Of a stretch of DNA of 64,000 bases, positions 53,838-64,000 are shown one piece after another (position 1 is the stretch's first letter; each line of letters begins with the position of its first letter). A model generated the notes under the pieces. That model was given only the letters and a program-made list of their open reading frames with translations, made no database searches and was not told the DNA's origin. The position numbers were made by a program, and so were the translations under genes. The DNA comes from Phytobacter ursingii (GTDB lineage Bacteria > Pseudomonadota > Gammaproteobacteria > Enterobacterales > Enterobacteriaceae): the NCBI GenBank assembly GCA_901456055.1, contig CABDWT010000012.1, positions 1 to 64,000 on the forward strand, written 5' to 3'.

Positions 53838-54811
53838 GTTGGTTAACACCGGATGTTATCGACATTCTGTTAGGTATCATCAAGGCTGTCGTGATTCTGC
53901 TGGTGGTCGTCACCTGCGGCGCGCTCATGAGTTTTGGCGAACGTCGTCTGCTCGGTCTGTTCCAGAACCGTTATGGACCGAACCGCGTAGGCTGGGGTGG
54001 TTCGCTCCAGATCGTCGCGGACATGATCAAGATGTTCTTTAAAGAGGACTGGATCCCGAAATTCACCGACCGGGTTATCTTCACCCTTGCGCCGATGATC
54101 GCTTTTACCTCTCTGCTGTTGGCCTTCGCCATTGTCCCGGTGAGTCCGGGCTGGGTGGTGGCGGATCTGAACATCGGGATTTTGTTTTTCCTGATGATGG
54201 CAGGTCTGGCGGTCTACGCGGTGTTGTTCGCTGGCTGGTCCAGTAACAACAAATACTCTCTGCTCGGCGCGATGCGTGCTTCTGCGCAGACGCTGAGTTA
54301 CGAAGTGTTTCTTGGGCTGTCGCTGATGGGCGTGGTGGCGCAGGCGGGTTCATTCAACATGACCGACATCGTCAACAACCAGGCTGATATCTGGAACGTT
54401 ATCCCGCAGTTCTTCGGTTTTATTACCTTTGCTATCGCGGGCGTGGCGGTGTGTCACCGTCATCCGTTTGACCAGCCAGAAGCCGAGCAGGAACTGGCCG
54501 ATGGTTACCACATTGAATATTCCGGTATGAAGTTCGGTCTGTTCTTTGTGGGGGAATACATCGGTATCGTGACCATCTCTGCACTGATGGTGACGCTATT
54601 CTTCGGTGGCTGGCATGGCCCGTTCTTACCGCCATTCATCTGGTTCGCGATTAAAACCGCGTTCTTTATGATGATGTTCATTTTGATTCGCGCAGCGTTA
54701 CCCCGTCCACGTTATGACCAGGTAATGTCCTTCGGCTGGAAAGTATGTCTGCCGCTGACGCTTCTCAATCTGTTGGGTACGGCGGCTGTCATTCTCTGGC
54801 AAGCGCAATAA
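53834..54811 (+). CDS. nuoH: NADH-quinone oxidoreductase subunit H
   Basis: Membrane subunit that completes the quinone chamber. About eight spans; conserved [19 protein letters not shown] (about 34-52) and the acidic loop [25 protein letters not shown] are present. 325 residues. nuoI begins 14 bp downstream. Confidence 0.97.
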   Translation: MSWLTPDVIDILLGIIKAVVILLVVVTCGALMSFGERRLLGLFQNRYGPNRVGWGGSLQIVADMIKMFFKEDWIPKFTDRVIFTLAPMIAFTSLLLAFAIVPVSPGWVVADLNIGILFFLMMAGLAVYAVLFAGWSSNNKYSLLGAMRASAQTLSYEVFLGLSLMGVVAQAGSFNMTDIVNNQADIWNVIPQFFGFITFAIAGVAVCHRHPFDQPEAEQELADGYHIEYSGMKFGLFFVGEYIGIVTISALMVTLFFGGWHGPFLPPFIWFAIKTAFFMMMFILIRAALPRPRYDQVMSFGWKVCLPLTLLNLLGTAAVILWQAQ

Positions 54812-54825
54812 GGGGTGAAAAGACC

Positions 54826-55368
54826 ATGACTTTAAAAGAATTATTCGTGGGCTTCGGCACCCAGGTGCGCAGTATCTGGATGATCGGCCTGCACGCGTTT
54901 GCAAAACGCGAAACCCGGATGTATCCGGAAGAGCCGGTATATCTGCCGCCGCGCTACCGTGGCCGGATCGTGCTGACGCGCGATCCGGATGGTTCCGAGC
55001 GCTGCGTGGCCTGTAACCTGTGTGCGGTAGCTTGTCCGGTAGGCTGTATCTCTCTGCAAAAAGCAGAGACGGTCGATGGCCGCTGGTACCCGGAGTTCTT
55101 CCGCATCAACTTCTCACGCTGCATTTTCTGCGGTCTGTGTGAAGAGGCGTGCCCAACAACTGCAATCCAGCTTACCCCGGACTTCGAACTGGGTGAGTAT
55201 AAGCGCCAGGATCTGGTGTACGAAAAAGAGGATCTGCTGATCTCCGGTCCGGGTAAATATCCGGAATATAACTTCTACCGGATGGCAGGTATGGCAATCG
55301 ACGGAAAAGATAAAGGCGAGGCGCAGAACGAAGCCAAACCTATCGACGTCAAGAGCCTGTTACCGTAA
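54826..55368 (+). CDS. nuoI: NADH-quinone oxidoreductase subunit I
   Basis: Ferredoxin-like subunit with clusters N6a and N6b. Two CxxCxxCxxxCP motifs are seen: [12 protein letters not shown] from Cys60 and [12 protein letters not shown] from about Cys99. I start at ATG 54826 (MTLKELFVG), giving 180 residues; an upstream in-frame ATG at 54745 lies inside nuoH and is rejected. Confidence 0.98.
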   Translation: MTLKELFVGFGTQVRSIWMIGLHAFAKRETRMYPEEPVYLPPRYRGRIVLTRDPDGSERCVACNLCAVACPVGCISLQKAETVDGRWYPEFFRINFSRCIFCGLCEEACPTTAIQLTPDFELGEYKRQDLVYEKEDLLISGPGKYPEYNFYRMAGMAIDGKDKGEAQNEAKPIDVKSLLP

Positions 55369-55379
55369 GGAGAGGGGCA

Positions 55380-55934
55380 ATGGAGTTCGCTTTTTATATC
55401 TGTGGCCTGGTAGCCATCCTCGCGACACTACGGGTGATTACCCATACTAATCCGGTGCATGCGTTGCTGTACCTGATTGTGTCGCTGCTGGCGATTGCAG
55501 GTGTCTTCTTCTCGCTTGGCGCCTATTTTGCCGGTGCGCTGGAAATCATCGTTTACGCGGGTGCCATTATGGTGCTGTTCGTGTTTGTGGTGATGATGCT
55601 CAATCTGGGCGGCAGCGAAATCGAACAGGAGCGCCAGTGGCTGAGACCGCAAGTGTGGGTTGGCCCGGCGCTGTTGTCTGCCGTTCTGCTGGGCGTGATG
55701 ATTTACGCTATTTCCGGCCTTAACGATCAGGGTATCGAAGGTGCGGCCATTACCGCGAAAGCGGTGGGTGTCACGCTGTTCGGGCCTTACGTTCTGGCGG
55801 TAGAACTGGCGTCAATGCTGCTGCTGGCGGGTCTGGTGGTCGCGTTCCATGTTGGTCGTGAAGACCGCATGGGTGAAGTGCTGAGCAATCGCACTGACGA
55901 TCGCGCGAAAAGAAAAACGGAGGAGCATGCATGA
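55380..55934 (+). CDS. nuoJ: NADH-quinone oxidoreductase subunit J
   Basis: Membrane subunit with five spans; the third ([17 protein letters not shown], about 58-74) carries the pi-bulge helix that takes part in coupling. 184 residues. Overlaps the nuoK start by four bases. Confidence 0.97.
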   Translation: MEFAFYICGLVAILATLRVITHTNPVHALLYLIVSLLAIAGVFFSLGAYFAGALEIIVYAGAIMVLFVFVVMMLNLGGSEIEQERQWLRPQVWVGPALLSAVLLGVMIYAISGLNDQGIEGAAITAKAVGVTLFGPYVLAVELASMLLLAGLVVAFHVGREDRMGEVLSNRTDDRAKRKTEEHA

Positions 55935-56233
55935 TCCCCTTAACACACGGACTGATCCTTGCCGCTGTCCTGTTTGTTCTCGGTCTTACTGGCCTGGTCA
56001 TTCGCCGCAATCTGCTGTTTATGCTGATTGGTCTGGAGATCATGATCAACGCTGCTGCGCTGGCGTTTGTCGTCGCGGGTAGCTACTGGGGCCAGACTGA
56101 CGGTCAGGTGATGTACATCCTCGCCATTAGCCTCGCGGCTGCCGAAGCGAGTATTGGCCTGGCGTTGCTGCTGCAACTCCATCGTCGCCGTCAGAATCTG
56201 AATATCGATTCAGTAAGTGAGATGCGTGGATGA
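55931..56233 (+). CDS. nuoK: NADH-quinone oxidoreductase subunit K
   Basis: MrpC-like three-span subunit of 100 residues. The two buried acidic residues for proton movement appear in [10 protein letters not shown] (Glu36) and [14 protein letters not shown] (Glu72). Overlaps both nuoJ and nuoL by four bases. Confidence 0.98.
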   Translation: MIPLTHGLILAAVLFVLGLTGLVIRRNLLFMLIGLEIMINAAALAFVVAGSYWGQTDGQVMYILAISLAAAEASIGLALLLQLHRRRQNLNIDSVSEMRG

Positions 56234-58071
56234 ACATGCTCGCCTTAACCATTATTTTTCCTCTGATTGGCTTTTTGCTGCTCTCTTTTTCACGTGGGCG
56301 CTGGTCGGAAAATCTGTCTGCCACCGTGGGGATCGGCTCTATCGGTTTATCTGCACTGGTAACGGCGATTGTCGGACTGGATTTTATCAATAACGGCCAT
56401 CAGGGTTTCACCCAGCCGTTGTGGACCTGGATGTCCGTTGGTAATTTCAACATCAGCTTTAGTCTGGTGCTGGATGGCCTGTCGCTGACCATGCTCTCGG
56501 TGGTCACCGGGGTTGGCTTTCTAATTCATATGTTTGCCTCCTGGTACATGCGCGGTGAAGAGGGGTACTCCCGTTTCTTTGCCTACACCAACCTGTTTAT
56601 CGCCAGCATGGTAATTTTAGTGCTGGCGGATAACCTGCTGTTGATGTACCTCGGTTGGGAAGGCGTGGGTCTCTGTTCTTATTTGCTGATCGGTTTCTAC
56701 TACACCGATCCGAAGAATGGCGCAGCCGCAATGAAAGCGTTTGTCGTAACCCGCGTGGGTGACGTCTTCCTCGCCTTTGCGCTGTTCATTCTTTATAACG
56801 AACTGGGCACGCTGAACTTCCGCGAAATGGTTGAGTTGGCACCGCAGCACTTCGCCAACGGCAGTACCATGCTGCAGTGGGCGACACTGATGTTGCTGGG
56901 TGGTGCGGTTGGTAAATCGGCACAGTTGCCGTTGCAAACCTGGCTGGCTGATGCGATGGCGGGTCCGACGCCTGTCTCTGCGCTGATCCATGCCGCAACG
57001 ATGGTTACCGCGGGTGTCTACCTGATTGCGCGTACGCATGGCCTGTTCCTGTTAACGCCGGAAATCCTGCATCTGGTGGGGATTGTCGGGGCAGTAACCT
57101 TACTGCTGGCCGGTTTTGCCGCGTTGGTACAGACCGACATCAAACGCGTTCTCGCTTACTCCACCATGAGCCAGATTGGTTATATGTTCCTGGCGCTGGG
57201 CGTGCAGGCGTGGGATGCGGCGATTTTCCACCTGATGACGCACGCGTTCTTTAAAGCGCTGCTGTTCCTCTCGTCCGGCTCGGTAATTCTGGCCTGCCAT
57301 CACGAGCAGAATATCTTCAAGATGGGCGGTCTGCGTAAGTCTATCCCGTTGGTTTACGTCTGCTTCCTGGTGGGTGGTGCTGCGTTGTCAGCCCTGCCGA
57401 TGGTAACTGCGGGCTTCTTTAGTAAGGACGAGATTCTTGCGGGTGCCGTAGCGAACGGTCATATCAACCTGATGGTAGCGGGCCTTGTCGGCGCGTTTAT
57501 GACCTCGCTGTATACGTTCCGTATGATTTTCATCGTTTTCCATGGCAAAGAACAAATTCACGCGCATGCAGGGAAGGGGATTACCCACCATCTGCCGCTG
57601 ATTGTGCTGCTGGTACTGTCCACGTTTGTTGGCGCGATGATTGTTCCGCCTCTGCATGGCGTACTGCCGGAAACCACCGAGCTTGCACACGGTAGCGTGG
57701 TCATGCTGGAAGTGGCGTCGGGTGTTGTGGCTATCGTCGGGATCCTGCTGGCTGCCTGGCTGTGGCTGGGTAAACGCACTCTGGTGACATCTATTGCCAA
57801 CAGCGCTCCGGGCCGTCTGCTGGGTACTTGGTGGTACAACGCGTGGGGTTTCGACTGGCTGTACGATCGCGTTTTCGTCAAACCATTCCTCGGTGTGGCA
57901 TGGCTGTTGAAACGCGATCCGCTGAATGCCTTGATGAACATCCCGGCGATTCTGTCCCGCTTTGCAGGCAAAGGTCTGCTGCTGAGCGAGAATGGTTATC
58001 TGCGCTGGTATGTGGCGTCGATGAGCATCGGTGCAGTGGTGATTCTGGCGCTGCTGATGGTATTGCGTTGA
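56230..58071 (+). CDS. nuoL: NADH-quinone oxidoreductase subunit L
   Basis: Distal antiporter-like proton-pumping subunit of 613 residues. The key Glu and Lys lie in [15 protein letters not shown] (Glu144 region) and [33 protein letters not shown] (Lys229 region). The C-terminal amphipathic lateral helix extends beyond the 14-span core. Unlike the tight upstream junctions, 166 bp with a REP pair separate it from nuoM. Confidence 0.97.
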   Translation: MNMLALTIIFPLIGFLLLSFSRGRWSENLSATVGIGSIGLSALVTAIVGLDFINNGHQGFTQPLWTWMSVGNFNISFSLVLDGLSLTMLSVVTGVGFLIHMFASWYMRGEEGYSRFFAYTNLFIASMVILVLADNLLLMYLGWEGVGLCSYLLIGFYYTDPKNGAAAMKAFVVTRVGDVFLAFALFILYNELGTLNFREMVELAPQHFANGSTMLQWATLMLLGGAVGKSAQLPLQTWLADAMAGPTPVSALIHAATMVTAGVYLIARTHGLFLLTPEILHLVGIVGAVTLLLAGFAALVQTDIKRVLAYSTMSQIGYMFLALGVQAWDAAIFHLMTHAFFKALLFLSSGSVILACHHEQNIFKMGGLRKSIPLVYVCFLVGGAALSALPMVTAGFFSKDEILAGAVANGHINLMVAGLVGAFMTSLYTFRMIFIVFHGKEQIHAHAGKGITHHLPLIVLLVLSTFVGAMIVPPLHGVLPETTELAHGSVVMLEVASGVVAIVGILLAAWLWLGKRTLVTSIANSAPGRLLGTWWYNAWGFDWLYDRVFVKPFLGVAWLLKRDPLNALMNIPAILSRFAGKGLLLSENGYLRWYVASMSIGAVVILALLMVLR

Positions 58072-58088
58072 GTTGAGATAGCAGGGGG

Positions 58089-58152
58089 GCGGGTGGCGCT
58101 ACGCTTACCCGACCTACGGTCTGCAGGCCCGGTAAGCATAGCGCCACCGGGC
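58089..58152. repeat. REP pair (BIME-like) between nuoL and nuoM
   Basis: GCGGGTGGCGCTACGCTTACCCGACCTACG (58089-58118) and an inverted copy ending GTAAGCATAGCGCCACCGGGC (to 58152) form the face-to-face pattern of enterobacterial REP elements. It lies in the middle of an operon. Confidence 0.8.
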
Positions 58153-58237
58153 AAAAGACCCCGCACTCAAACGTGAATGTAGTCGAATTCGTTGAAAATC
58201 GGTCCCTGAGGGACTTTAACAAGGAATAAAAATCGCC

Positions 58238-59767
58238 ATGTTACTACCCTGGCTAATATTAATTCCCTTCATTGGCGGCTTCCTGTGCTGGCAGACCGAA
58301 CGCTTCGGCGTACGTGTGCCGCGCTGGATAGCGCTGGTAACCATGGGACTCACGCTGGCGCTTGGCCTGCAACTTTGGTTGCAGGGCGGCTATTCACTGA
58401 CGCAATCCGCTGGTATTCCGCAGTGGCAATCGGAGTTTTTACTCCCATGGATCCCGCGTTTTGGCATCAATATCCATTTAGCGCTCGACGGTTTGTCTCT
58501 GCTGATGGTGGTGCTGACCGGTTTCCTCGGCGTGCTGGCGGTACTGTGCTCCTGGCGTGAAATCGAAAAATACCAGGGCTTTTTCCACCTGAACCTGATG
58601 TGGATCCTCGGCGGCGTTATCGGCGTGTTCCTGGCCATCGACATGTTCCTGTTCTTTTTCTTCTGGGAAATGATGCTGGTGCCGATGTACTTCCTGATCG
58701 CGCTCTGGGGCCACAAAGCCTCCGACGGGAAGACGCGCATCACCGCTGCGACCAAATTCTTCATCTATACCCAGGCAAGTGGTCTGGTGATGTTGATTGC
58801 GATTCTGGCGCTGGTACTGGTGCATCATAACGCGACGGGCGTCTGGACTTTCAACTATGAAGACCTGCTGAAAACGCCAATGTCTTCTGGCGTTGAATAC
58901 CTGCTGATGCTGGGCTTCTTTATCGCGTTTGCGGTGAAAATGCCGGTGGTTCCGTTGCATGGCTGGCTGCCGGATGCCCACTCTCAGGCGCCGACCGCTG
59001 GTTCCGTCGACCTGGCGGGCATCTTGCTGAAAACCGCGGCCTATGGTCTGCTGCGTTTCGCACTGCCGCTGTTCCCGAACGCCTCTGCCGAGTTTGCGCC
59101 GATTGCCATGTGGCTGGGTGTGATTGGTATCTTCTACGGCGCGTGGATGGCTTTCACGCAGTACGATATCAAGCGTCTGATCGCCTATACCTCCGTTTCG
59201 CATATGGGCTTCGTGCTGATTGCCATCTACACCGGCAGCCAACTGGCCTATCAGGGCGCGGTTATTCAGATGATTGCCCACGGTCTTTCCGCCGCCGGTC
59301 TCTTCATTCTGTGCGGTCAGTTGTACGAACGTCTGCATACCCGTGATATGCGTATGATGGGCGGTTTGTGGGGCAAAATTAAATGGTTGCCAGCCCTGTC
59401 GATGTTCTTCGCAGTTGCCACCCTGGGGATGCCTGGCACCGGTAACTTCGTCGGCGAATTTATGATTTTGTTCGGCAGCTACCAGGTCGTTCCGGTGATT
59501 ACCGTTATTTCGACCTTTGGCCTGGTGTTTGCGTCCGTTTACTCACTGGCGATGCTGCATCGCGCTTACTTCGGTAAAGCCAAAAGCGAGCTGGCCAGTA
59601 AAGCGTTACCAGGGATGTCACTGCGCGAGCTGTTGATGATTTTGTCGCTGGTTGTACTTCTGGTACTGCTTGGCTTCTATCCGCAGCCGATTCTGGATAC
59701 CTCGCATTCCGCGATGAGTAATATCCAGCAGTGGTTTGTTAATTCTGTTTCTACTACAAGGCCGTAA
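58238..59767 (+). CDS. nuoM: NADH-quinone oxidoreductase subunit M
   Basis: Antiporter-like proton-pumping subunit, 509 residues, 14 spans. Key acidic and basic residues lie in FFFFWEMMLVPMYFLI (Glu144) and AVKMPVVPLHGWLPDAHSQAPTAGSV (Lys234). The ribosome site is AAGGAA. nuoN follows 6 bp after the stop. Confidence 0.97.
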   Translation: MLLPWLILIPFIGGFLCWQTERFGVRVPRWIALVTMGLTLALGLQLWLQGGYSLTQSAGIPQWQSEFLLPWIPRFGINIHLALDGLSLLMVVLTGFLGVLAVLCSWREIEKYQGFFHLNLMWILGGVIGVFLAIDMFLFFFFWEMMLVPMYFLIALWGHKASDGKTRITAATKFFIYTQASGLVMLIAILALVLVHHNATGVWTFNYEDLLKTPMSSGVEYLLMLGFFIAFAVKMPVVPLHGWLPDAHSQAPTAGSVDLAGILLKTAAYGLLRFALPLFPNASAEFAPIAMWLGVIGIFYGAWMAFTQYDIKRLIAYTSVSHMGFVLIAIYTGSQLAYQGAVIQMIAHGLSAAGLFILCGQLYERLHTRDMRMMGGLWGKIKWLPALSMFFAVATLGMPGTGNFVGEFMILFGSYQVVPVITVISTFGLVFASVYSLAMLHRAYFGKAKSELASKALPGMSLRELLMILSLVVLLVLLGFYPQPILDTSHSAMSNIQQWFVNSVSTTRP

Positions 59768-59773
59768 ATCGCC

Positions 59774-61231
59774 ATGACAATAACTCCACAACAACTGATT
59801 GCGCTGCTACCGCTGCTGATCGTCGGATTGACAGTGGTGGTTGTGATGCTCTCCATTGCGTGGCGACGCAACCATTTCTTCAATGCCACGCTCTCGGTTA
59901 TTGGTCTGAACGTCGCTCTGCTGTCGCTCTGGTTTGTTGGCCAGGCGGGCGCGATGGACGTGACGCCATTAATGCGCGTCGACGGTTACGCCATGCTGTA
60001 TACCGGCCTGGTGTTACTGGCGAGCCTTGCCACCTGTACGTTTGCATACCCCTGGCTTGAAGGCTACAACGACAACAAAGAAGAGTTCTATTTACTGGTG
60101 CTGATAGCCGCGCTGGGCGGAATTCTACTGGCAAACGCCAACCATATGGCCGCACTGTTCCTCGGTATCGAGCTTATCTCTTTACCGCTGTTCGGGCTCA
60201 TTGGTTACGCTTTCCGTCAGAAACGTTCGCTGGAAGCCAGTATCAAGTACACCATCCTGTCTGCCGCAGCCTCGTCTTTCCTGCTGTTCGGCATGGCGCT
60301 GGTTTATGCACAGTCAGGCAACTTGTCCTTCGTTGCGCTGGGCAAGAGCATTGCCGGGGATGTGCTGCATGAACCGCTGCTGCTGACCGGTCTGGGTCTG
60401 ATGATTGTTGGCCTTGGCTTTAAATTGTCTCTGGTACCGTTCCACCTGTGGACGCCGGACGTATATCAGGGGGCGCCAGCGCCAGTTTCGACCTTCCTGG
60501 CGACGGCGAGCAAGATTGCTATCTTTGGCGTCGTGATGCGTCTGTTCCTGTACGCACCGGTAGGTCAAAGCGAAGCCATCCGCGTCGTACTGGGTCTGAT
60601 CGCCTTTGTCTCCATCATCTTCGGTAACCTGATGGCGCTGAGCCAGACCAATATTAAACGTCTGCTCGGTTACTCTTCCATTTCCCATCTGGGTTATCTG
60701 CTGGTGGCGCTGATTGCGCTGCAAAGCGGTGAGATGTCGATGGAAACGGTGGGGGTCTACCTGGCCGGTTATCTGTTCAGCAGCCTTGGCGCGTTCGGGG
60801 TGGTGAGCCTGATGTCCAGCCCGTATCGCGGTCCGGATGCAGAATCCCTGTTCTCCTATCGCGGCCTGTTCTGGCACCGTCCGATTCTGTCAGCGGTAAT
60901 GACGGTGATGATGCTGTCGCTGGCAGGTATCCCAATGACGCTGGGCTTTATCGGTAAGTTCTACGTACTGGCCGTGGGCGTGCAGGCACACCTGTGGTGG
61001 TTGACGGCGGCCGTGGTTCTGGGCTCTGCCATTGGTCTTTACTATTATCTGCGTGTCGCGGTAAGCCTCTACCTGAGCGCACCGCAACAGCTTAATCGTG
61101 ATGCGCCGAGTAACTGGCAGTACAGCGCCGGTGGTGTTGTGGTACTGATCTCCGCGCTGCTGGTTCTGCTGCTCGGTATCTATCCGCAGCCGCTGATTTC
61201 GCTGGTACAACTGGCAAGGCCGCTAATGTAA
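59774..61231 (+). CDS. nuoN: NADH-quinone oxidoreductase subunit N
   Basis: Third antiporter-like subunit and last gene of the operon, 485 residues. [17 protein letters not shown] (Glu near 133) and [23 protein letters not shown] (Lys near 217) hold the coupling residues. Ends at a strong bidirectional terminator. Confidence 0.97.
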   Translation: MTITPQQLIALLPLLIVGLTVVVVMLSIAWRRNHFFNATLSVIGLNVALLSLWFVGQAGAMDVTPLMRVDGYAMLYTGLVLLASLATCTFAYPWLEGYNDNKEEFYLLVLIAALGGILLANANHMAALFLGIELISLPLFGLIGYAFRQKRSLEASIKYTILSAAASSFLLFGMALVYAQSGNLSFVALGKSIAGDVLHEPLLLTGLGLMIVGLGFKLSLVPFHLWTPDVYQGAPAPVSTFLATASKIAIFGVVMRLFLYAPVGQSEAIRVVLGLIAFVSIIFGNLMALSQTNIKRLLGYSSISHLGYLLVALIALQSGEMSMETVGVYLAGYLFSSLGAFGVVSLMSSPYRGPDAESLFSYRGLFWHRPILSAVMTVMMLSLAGIPMTLGFIGKFYVLAVGVQAHLWWLTAAVVLGSAIGLYYYLRVAVSLYLSAPQQLNRDAPSNWQYSAGGVVVLISALLVLLLGIYPQPLISLVQLARPLM

Positions 61232-61246
61232 GGCCTTACCGCTAAT

Positions 61247-61274
61247 AAAAAACCGCCGAATCGGCGGTTTTTTT
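61247..61274. terminator. Bidirectional terminator after the nuo operon and cheV
   Basis: AAAAAACCGCC pairs with GGCGGTTTTTTT around GAATC. The T runs on both strands serve the convergent nuoN and cheV genes. Confidence 0.9.
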
Positions 61275-61298
61275 ATATCTGAAAGAAAAACGGTGAAA

Positions 61299-62324
61299 TT
61301 ATTTTGCCAGTAGTGGCCTGGACATGATTTTTTGTCCACTGACCAGCGGCCCGGTGATATGACTCGCAGAGCGCTCAAGCACTTCCTGAATGACCGACGA
61401 CAGCTCGTTAATTTCGAATTTCGCTACATAACCATCGGCCTGCACTTTACGCACATGGTCTTCGTTGGCGCTACCGGAGAGTGAGGAGTGAATCACTACC
61501 GGAATATGTTTAAGGCGCGGGTCGCTCTTGATCAGACGGGTCAGGGTGAAACCGTCCATTTCTGGCATTTCCAGGTCCGTCAGTACCATCGAAATCTTAT
61601 CGCTGATAGGGACACCCTCGGCATCTGCCTGTTGGCTGAGCACCTGAATACGCTCCCACGCATCTTTACCAGTAATGTGCATCGTATTGGGGATCTGCAT
61701 GGCCTGCAGCCCTTTATCCAGCATCGCACGCGCCACTTTAGAATCTTCTGCCACAATCGCGACGGCGCCGGGTTTGATATTGAATTTCTTATCCGGAAGA
61801 TGGTTACCGTGCAGATCATGATCCGCCGGTGAGATGTCGTAAAGGATCTGCTCAACATCCAACACCATCGCCAGATTGTTACTGTCTTTGTCTTCATCAA
61901 GACAGGCAATGCTGGTGATATACTGGCCGTTAATGGCCTTCTCCGCCGTATGAACTTGTTTCCAGTCCAGACGAATAATGTTCTCCACCGACTCCACCGC
62001 AAACGCCTGCACGCTGCGGGCATATTCTGTAATTAACAAAATATTGAGGCCAGTCTCAGGCTTACAGCCTGCAACAGCGGAGAGATCAATAACCGGGATC
62101 ACCTGATCGCGAATGTTCACCATCCCCATTAACGGCGGTTTCATCCCGGCAGGACGGGTAAACGTCGGCATCGGAACGATTTCACGCAATTTAAAAACAT
62201 TTATGCCGAAAAGTTCTGATTTCTCGTTCTTCATCGAGGCACCAAGACGAAACAGCAACAGCTCAAAACGGTTAGACAGGGTAAGATTCGCCCTGTCATC
62301 AATATCTTTCTGGAAATTATCCAT
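61299..62324 (-). CDS. cheV: Chemotaxis coupling protein CheV
   Basis: Couples chemoreceptors to CheA and is itself a phosphorylation target. An N-terminal CheW-like domain (about 15-165; GMVNIRDQVIPVIDL) joins a C-terminal receiver domain (from about 195; AIVAEDSKVARAML, phospho-acceptor Asp250 in LTDLEMPEMDG, and SSLSGSANEDHVRKV). I start at ATG 62324 (MDNFQKDIDD) with GAGGG upstream; ATG 62369 would add 15 residues that overlap the promoter. 341 residues. Salmonella has cheV here, E. coli K-12 does not. A sigma-28 promoter precedes it. Confidence 0.94.
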   Translation of the reverse strand: MDNFQKDIDDRANLTLSNRFELLLFRLGASMKNEKSELFGINVFKLREIVPMPTFTRPAGMKPPLMGMVNIRDQVIPVIDLSAVAGCKPETGLNILLITEYARSVQAFAVESVENIIRLDWKQVHTAEKAINGQYITSIACLDEDKDSNNLAMVLDVEQILYDISPADHDLHGNHLPDKKFNIKPGAVAIVAEDSKVARAMLDKGLQAMQIPNTMHITGKDAWERIQVLSQQADAEGVPISDKISMVLTDLEMPEMDGFTLTRLIKSDPRLKHIPVVIHSSLSGSANEDHVRKVQADGYVAKFEINELSSVIQEVLERSASHITGPLVSGQKIMSRPLLAK

Positions 62325-62359
62325 GGTGCCCTCAATGTGAAATGGCTGCGGTAAGACAG

Positions 62360-62386
62360 TTATCGGCACATTGCGGAAAAAGTAGA
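62360..62386 (-). promoter_or_regulatory. Sigma-28 (FliA) promoter of cheV
   Basis: On the minus strand a perfect GCCGATAA -10 (62367-62360) follows an 11-bp spacer from TCTACTTT (62386-62379), which keeps five of eight -35 consensus bases (TAAAGTTT). It lies 36 bp before the cheV start. Confidence 0.82.
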
Positions 62387-62401
62387 GTGCGCAATATCAC
62401 A

Positions 62402-63319
62402 TCATAGCGTAATGGTATAAAAATCTTTTGCGAGGGTGGTATGCGCAAAGATTGTACGGCATTCAGTCAGTAAATGCTGACTTCCTTCGGCGTCATAGCG
62501 GGAACTGACGTGGGTAATAACGAGTCTACCTGCGCCTGCATCCCGCGCCAGTTGTGCTGCCTGATGCGTTGAGCTGTGCCCACGGCTGTTTGCTTTTTCC
62601 TCCATGGCGTACTCCAGCGTGGCCTCATGGACCATTATGTCGACACCCTGAGCTAATTGCAGCGCTGCAGGGCAGGGGGCGGTGTCGCCAAAAATGGCCA
62701 GTTTTTTTCCGGGTATTGCCGGGGCGAGGAAATCCTCACCGTGAACAATACGACCATCTGGCAGGGTAACCGTTTCGCCGCTTTTGAGGCGCTGGAAAAG
62801 CGGGCCGGGCGTTATGCCAAGGGCAATTAAGGCTTGTGCATCCAGGGCTCCCGCTTTGTCATGCTCCTCAATGCGATAGCCATAACATTCCACCGGGTGG
62901 TTTAGCGCGAAAGCGGTGACGCGGCGTAAACCATCATCCACCACCAGCCCCTCACTGACCTCTTCAATTATCAGGGGATAGTCGGTCCACGATCCGCTCA
63001 GACGCAGGCTGGTCTCCACAAATTCGCGAATACCTTTCGGCCCATAAATCGTCAGCGGCTGCGCATTGCCCGCCATTGAACGGCTGCAGAGCAGTCCTGG
63101 CAGGCCAAAAAGGTGATCGCCATGCAGGTGGGTGATAAAAATACGATCCAGTTTGCCGGGATTAAACGATGTTCGCAGCAACTGATGCTGTGTCCCTTCG
63201 CCACAGTCAAATAACCACAGACCCGCCTGTGTCGGATGCTGCAAATTGAGCAATATCGCAGTCACATTACGCGTGCGCGTCGGCACGCCCGCAGAGGTGC
63301 CAAGAAAAATCAGTTCCAC
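62402..63319 (-). CDS. rbn: Ribonuclease BN / tRNase Z
   Basis: Metallo-beta-lactamase-fold RNase that processes tRNA 3' ends by endo- and exonuclease action. The zinc motif [13 protein letters not shown] (His64-x-His66-x-Asp68-His69 region), a later [18 protein letters not shown] and the C-terminal ITHVSSRYD are intact. 305 residues, the E. coli length (also called elaC). Divergent from elaA. Confidence 0.96.
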   Translation of the reverse strand: MELIFLGTSAGVPTRTRNVTAILLNLQHPTQAGLWLFDCGEGTQHQLLRTSFNPGKLDRIFITHLHGDHLFGLPGLLCSRSMAGNAQPLTIYGPKGIREFVETSLRLSGSWTDYPLIIEEVSEGLVVDDGLRRVTAFALNHPVECYGYRIEEHDKAGALDAQALIALGITPGPLFQRLKSGETVTLPDGRIVHGEDFLAPAIPGKKLAIFGDTAPCPAALQLAQGVDIMVHEATLEYAMEEKANSRGHSSTHQAAQLARDAGAGRLVITHVSSRYDAEGSQHLLTECRTIFAHTTLAKDFYTITL

Positions 63320-63391
63320 AATGCATTACGCCCTTTGCGTTAATGGCAAAGCATTTAGTATAACGAGGTCACACCAAATAAGGAGCACATC

Positions 63392-63853
63392 ATGATTCGC
63401 TGGCAGGACCTGCACCATTCTGAATTGACCGTCACTGATCTTTACGCTGTGCTTAAGTTGCGCTGTGAAGTTTTTATTGTTGAACAAACCTGTCCGTATC
63501 TTGATGTCGATGGCGATGACCTGGTCGGTCAAAACCGCCATCTGCTCGGCTGGAAAGAGAATCAGCTGGTGGCTTATGCGAGGATTCTGAAAAGTGAAGA
63601 CGATCTGGAGCCTGTTGTAATAGGTCGGGTGATTGTCAGTGAGCAGGTTCGCGGTGAAAAACTAGGGTACCAATTGATGGAACGAGCGGTAGCTTCCTGC
63701 CTGCAACACTGGCCGCAGCACGCGCTGTATCTGGGCGCGCAGGCCCATTTGCAACATTTTTATGCCCGCTTTGGTTTTGTTCCGGTGACTGATATCTATG
63801 ACGAAGATGGCATCTTGCACATTGGAATGGCGCGGGAAGTGCGCCAGGCGTAA
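63392..63853 (+). CDS. elaA: GNAT-family acetyltransferase ElaA
   Basis: A 153-residue GCN5-related acetyltransferase of unknown substrate. LKLRCEVFIVEQTCPYLDVDGDD (about 23-45) and the acetyl-CoA loop VSEQVRGEKLGYQLM (about 82-96) match ElaA. The ribosome site AAGGAG is strong. elaB follows after 53 bp. Confidence 0.95.
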   Translation: MIRWQDLHHSELTVTDLYAVLKLRCEVFIVEQTCPYLDVDGDDLVGQNRHLLGWKENQLVAYARILKSEDDLEPVVIGRVIVSEQVRGEKLGYQLMERAVASCLQHWPQHALYLGAQAHLQHFYARFGFVPVTDIYDEDGILHIGMAREVRQA

Positions 63854-63906
63854 CCAGCGGTGATTGTCTATAGTTAGCGGACAGGTACATAACATGGAGA
63901 AAACCG

Positions 63907-64000
63907 ATGTCTAATCAATTTTATGATTCACGTATCGATGATGACCTGGCCCTGCTGAGCGAGACGCTGGAAGAAGTGTTACGCTCCTCAGGCGATCCCG
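63907..64000 (+). CDS. elaB: ElaB, partial (5' end only)
   Basis: The first 31 codons (MSNQFYDSRIDDDLALLSE then TLEEVLRSSGDP) match ElaB, a small C-tail-anchored inner-membrane protein of the ElaB/YqjD/YgaM family linked to ribosome binding and stress tolerance. The window ends inside the gene, so the helical middle and membrane tail are not visible. GGAG precedes the ATG. Confidence 0.92.
   Translation, partial: MSNQFYDSRIDDDLALLSETLEEVLRSSGDP

Noticed and set aside
52479-53849. 456-codon minus-strand frame inside nuoG
   Set aside because: Antisense shadow of nuoG with no family signature and no promoter or ribosome site.

Overview
The window is a chromosomal segment of an enterobacterium. 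Nearly every gene has a close relative in the same order in the Escherichia coli / Salmonella backbone: mnmC-fabB-yfcJ-flk-pdxB-usg-truA-dedA-accD-folC-dedD-cvpA-purF-ubiX-argT-hisJQMP-yfcH-folX-yfcF-yfcE-yfcD-pta-ackA-yfbV-yfbU-hxpA-yfbS-yfbR-alaA-lrhA-nuoA..N-rbn-elaA-elaB. A cheV gene between nuoN and rbn, the local differences from E. coli and the moderately GC-rich codon use suggest Citrobacter or a relative near Salmonella. The species cannot be fixed from the sequence alone.

Layout. (1) 0.1-11.4 kb: tRNA modification (mnmC, truA), fatty-acid elongation (fabB with a FabR-type operator), an MFS exporter (yfcJ), an inserted lone 6-phospho-beta-glucosidase gene, flk, and the pyridoxal-phosphate gene pdxB with usg and dedA. 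(2) 11.5-17.5 kb: accD, folC, dedD, the PurR-boxed cvpA-purF operon, and ubiX. (3) 17.7-21.9 kb: argT and hisJQMP, the periplasmic basic-amino-acid/histidine ABC importer, with a clear sigma-54 promoter before argT. (4) 21.9-27.2 kb: an accessory D-arabinitol-type cassette made of a SorC-family regulator, a polyol dehydrogenase, a xylulokinase and a polyol permease, inserted between hisP and the yfcH side. (5) 27.2-31.3 kb: an acetyltransferase, yfcH, folX, a yfcG remnant with most of its interior deleted, then yfcF, yfcE and yfcD. (6) 31.4-34.3 kb: a two-gene accessory unit, a MoxR-type AAA+ ATPase and a 600-residue protein with an HEXXH site and a C-terminal VWA-like domain. It lies where E. 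coli has yfcC. (7) 34.4-45.6 kb: pta/ackA acetate metabolism, yfbV, yfbU, hxpA, yfbS, yfbR, alaA and the flagellar/motility regulator lrhA behind a long AT-rich leader. (8) 46.2-61.2 kb: the complete 13-gene nuo operon for respiratory complex I, with nuoC and nuoD fused and a REP pair between nuoL and nuoM. (9) 61.3-64.0 kb: cheV behind a sigma-28 promoter, rbn, elaA and the first codons of elaB.

Most of the window is ordinary core genome. The points worth a second look are the MoxR/VWA-metallopeptidase pair in the yfcC slot, the yfcG deletion scar with intact start signals, a 24-codon reading frame with a very strong ribosome site in the lrhA leader, paired ATGCC/GGCAT inverted repeats between ackA and yfbV, an NtrC-like box plus palindrome upstream of hisJ, the D-arabinitol cassette, and the sigma-28 promoter that ties cheV to the flagellar regulon.
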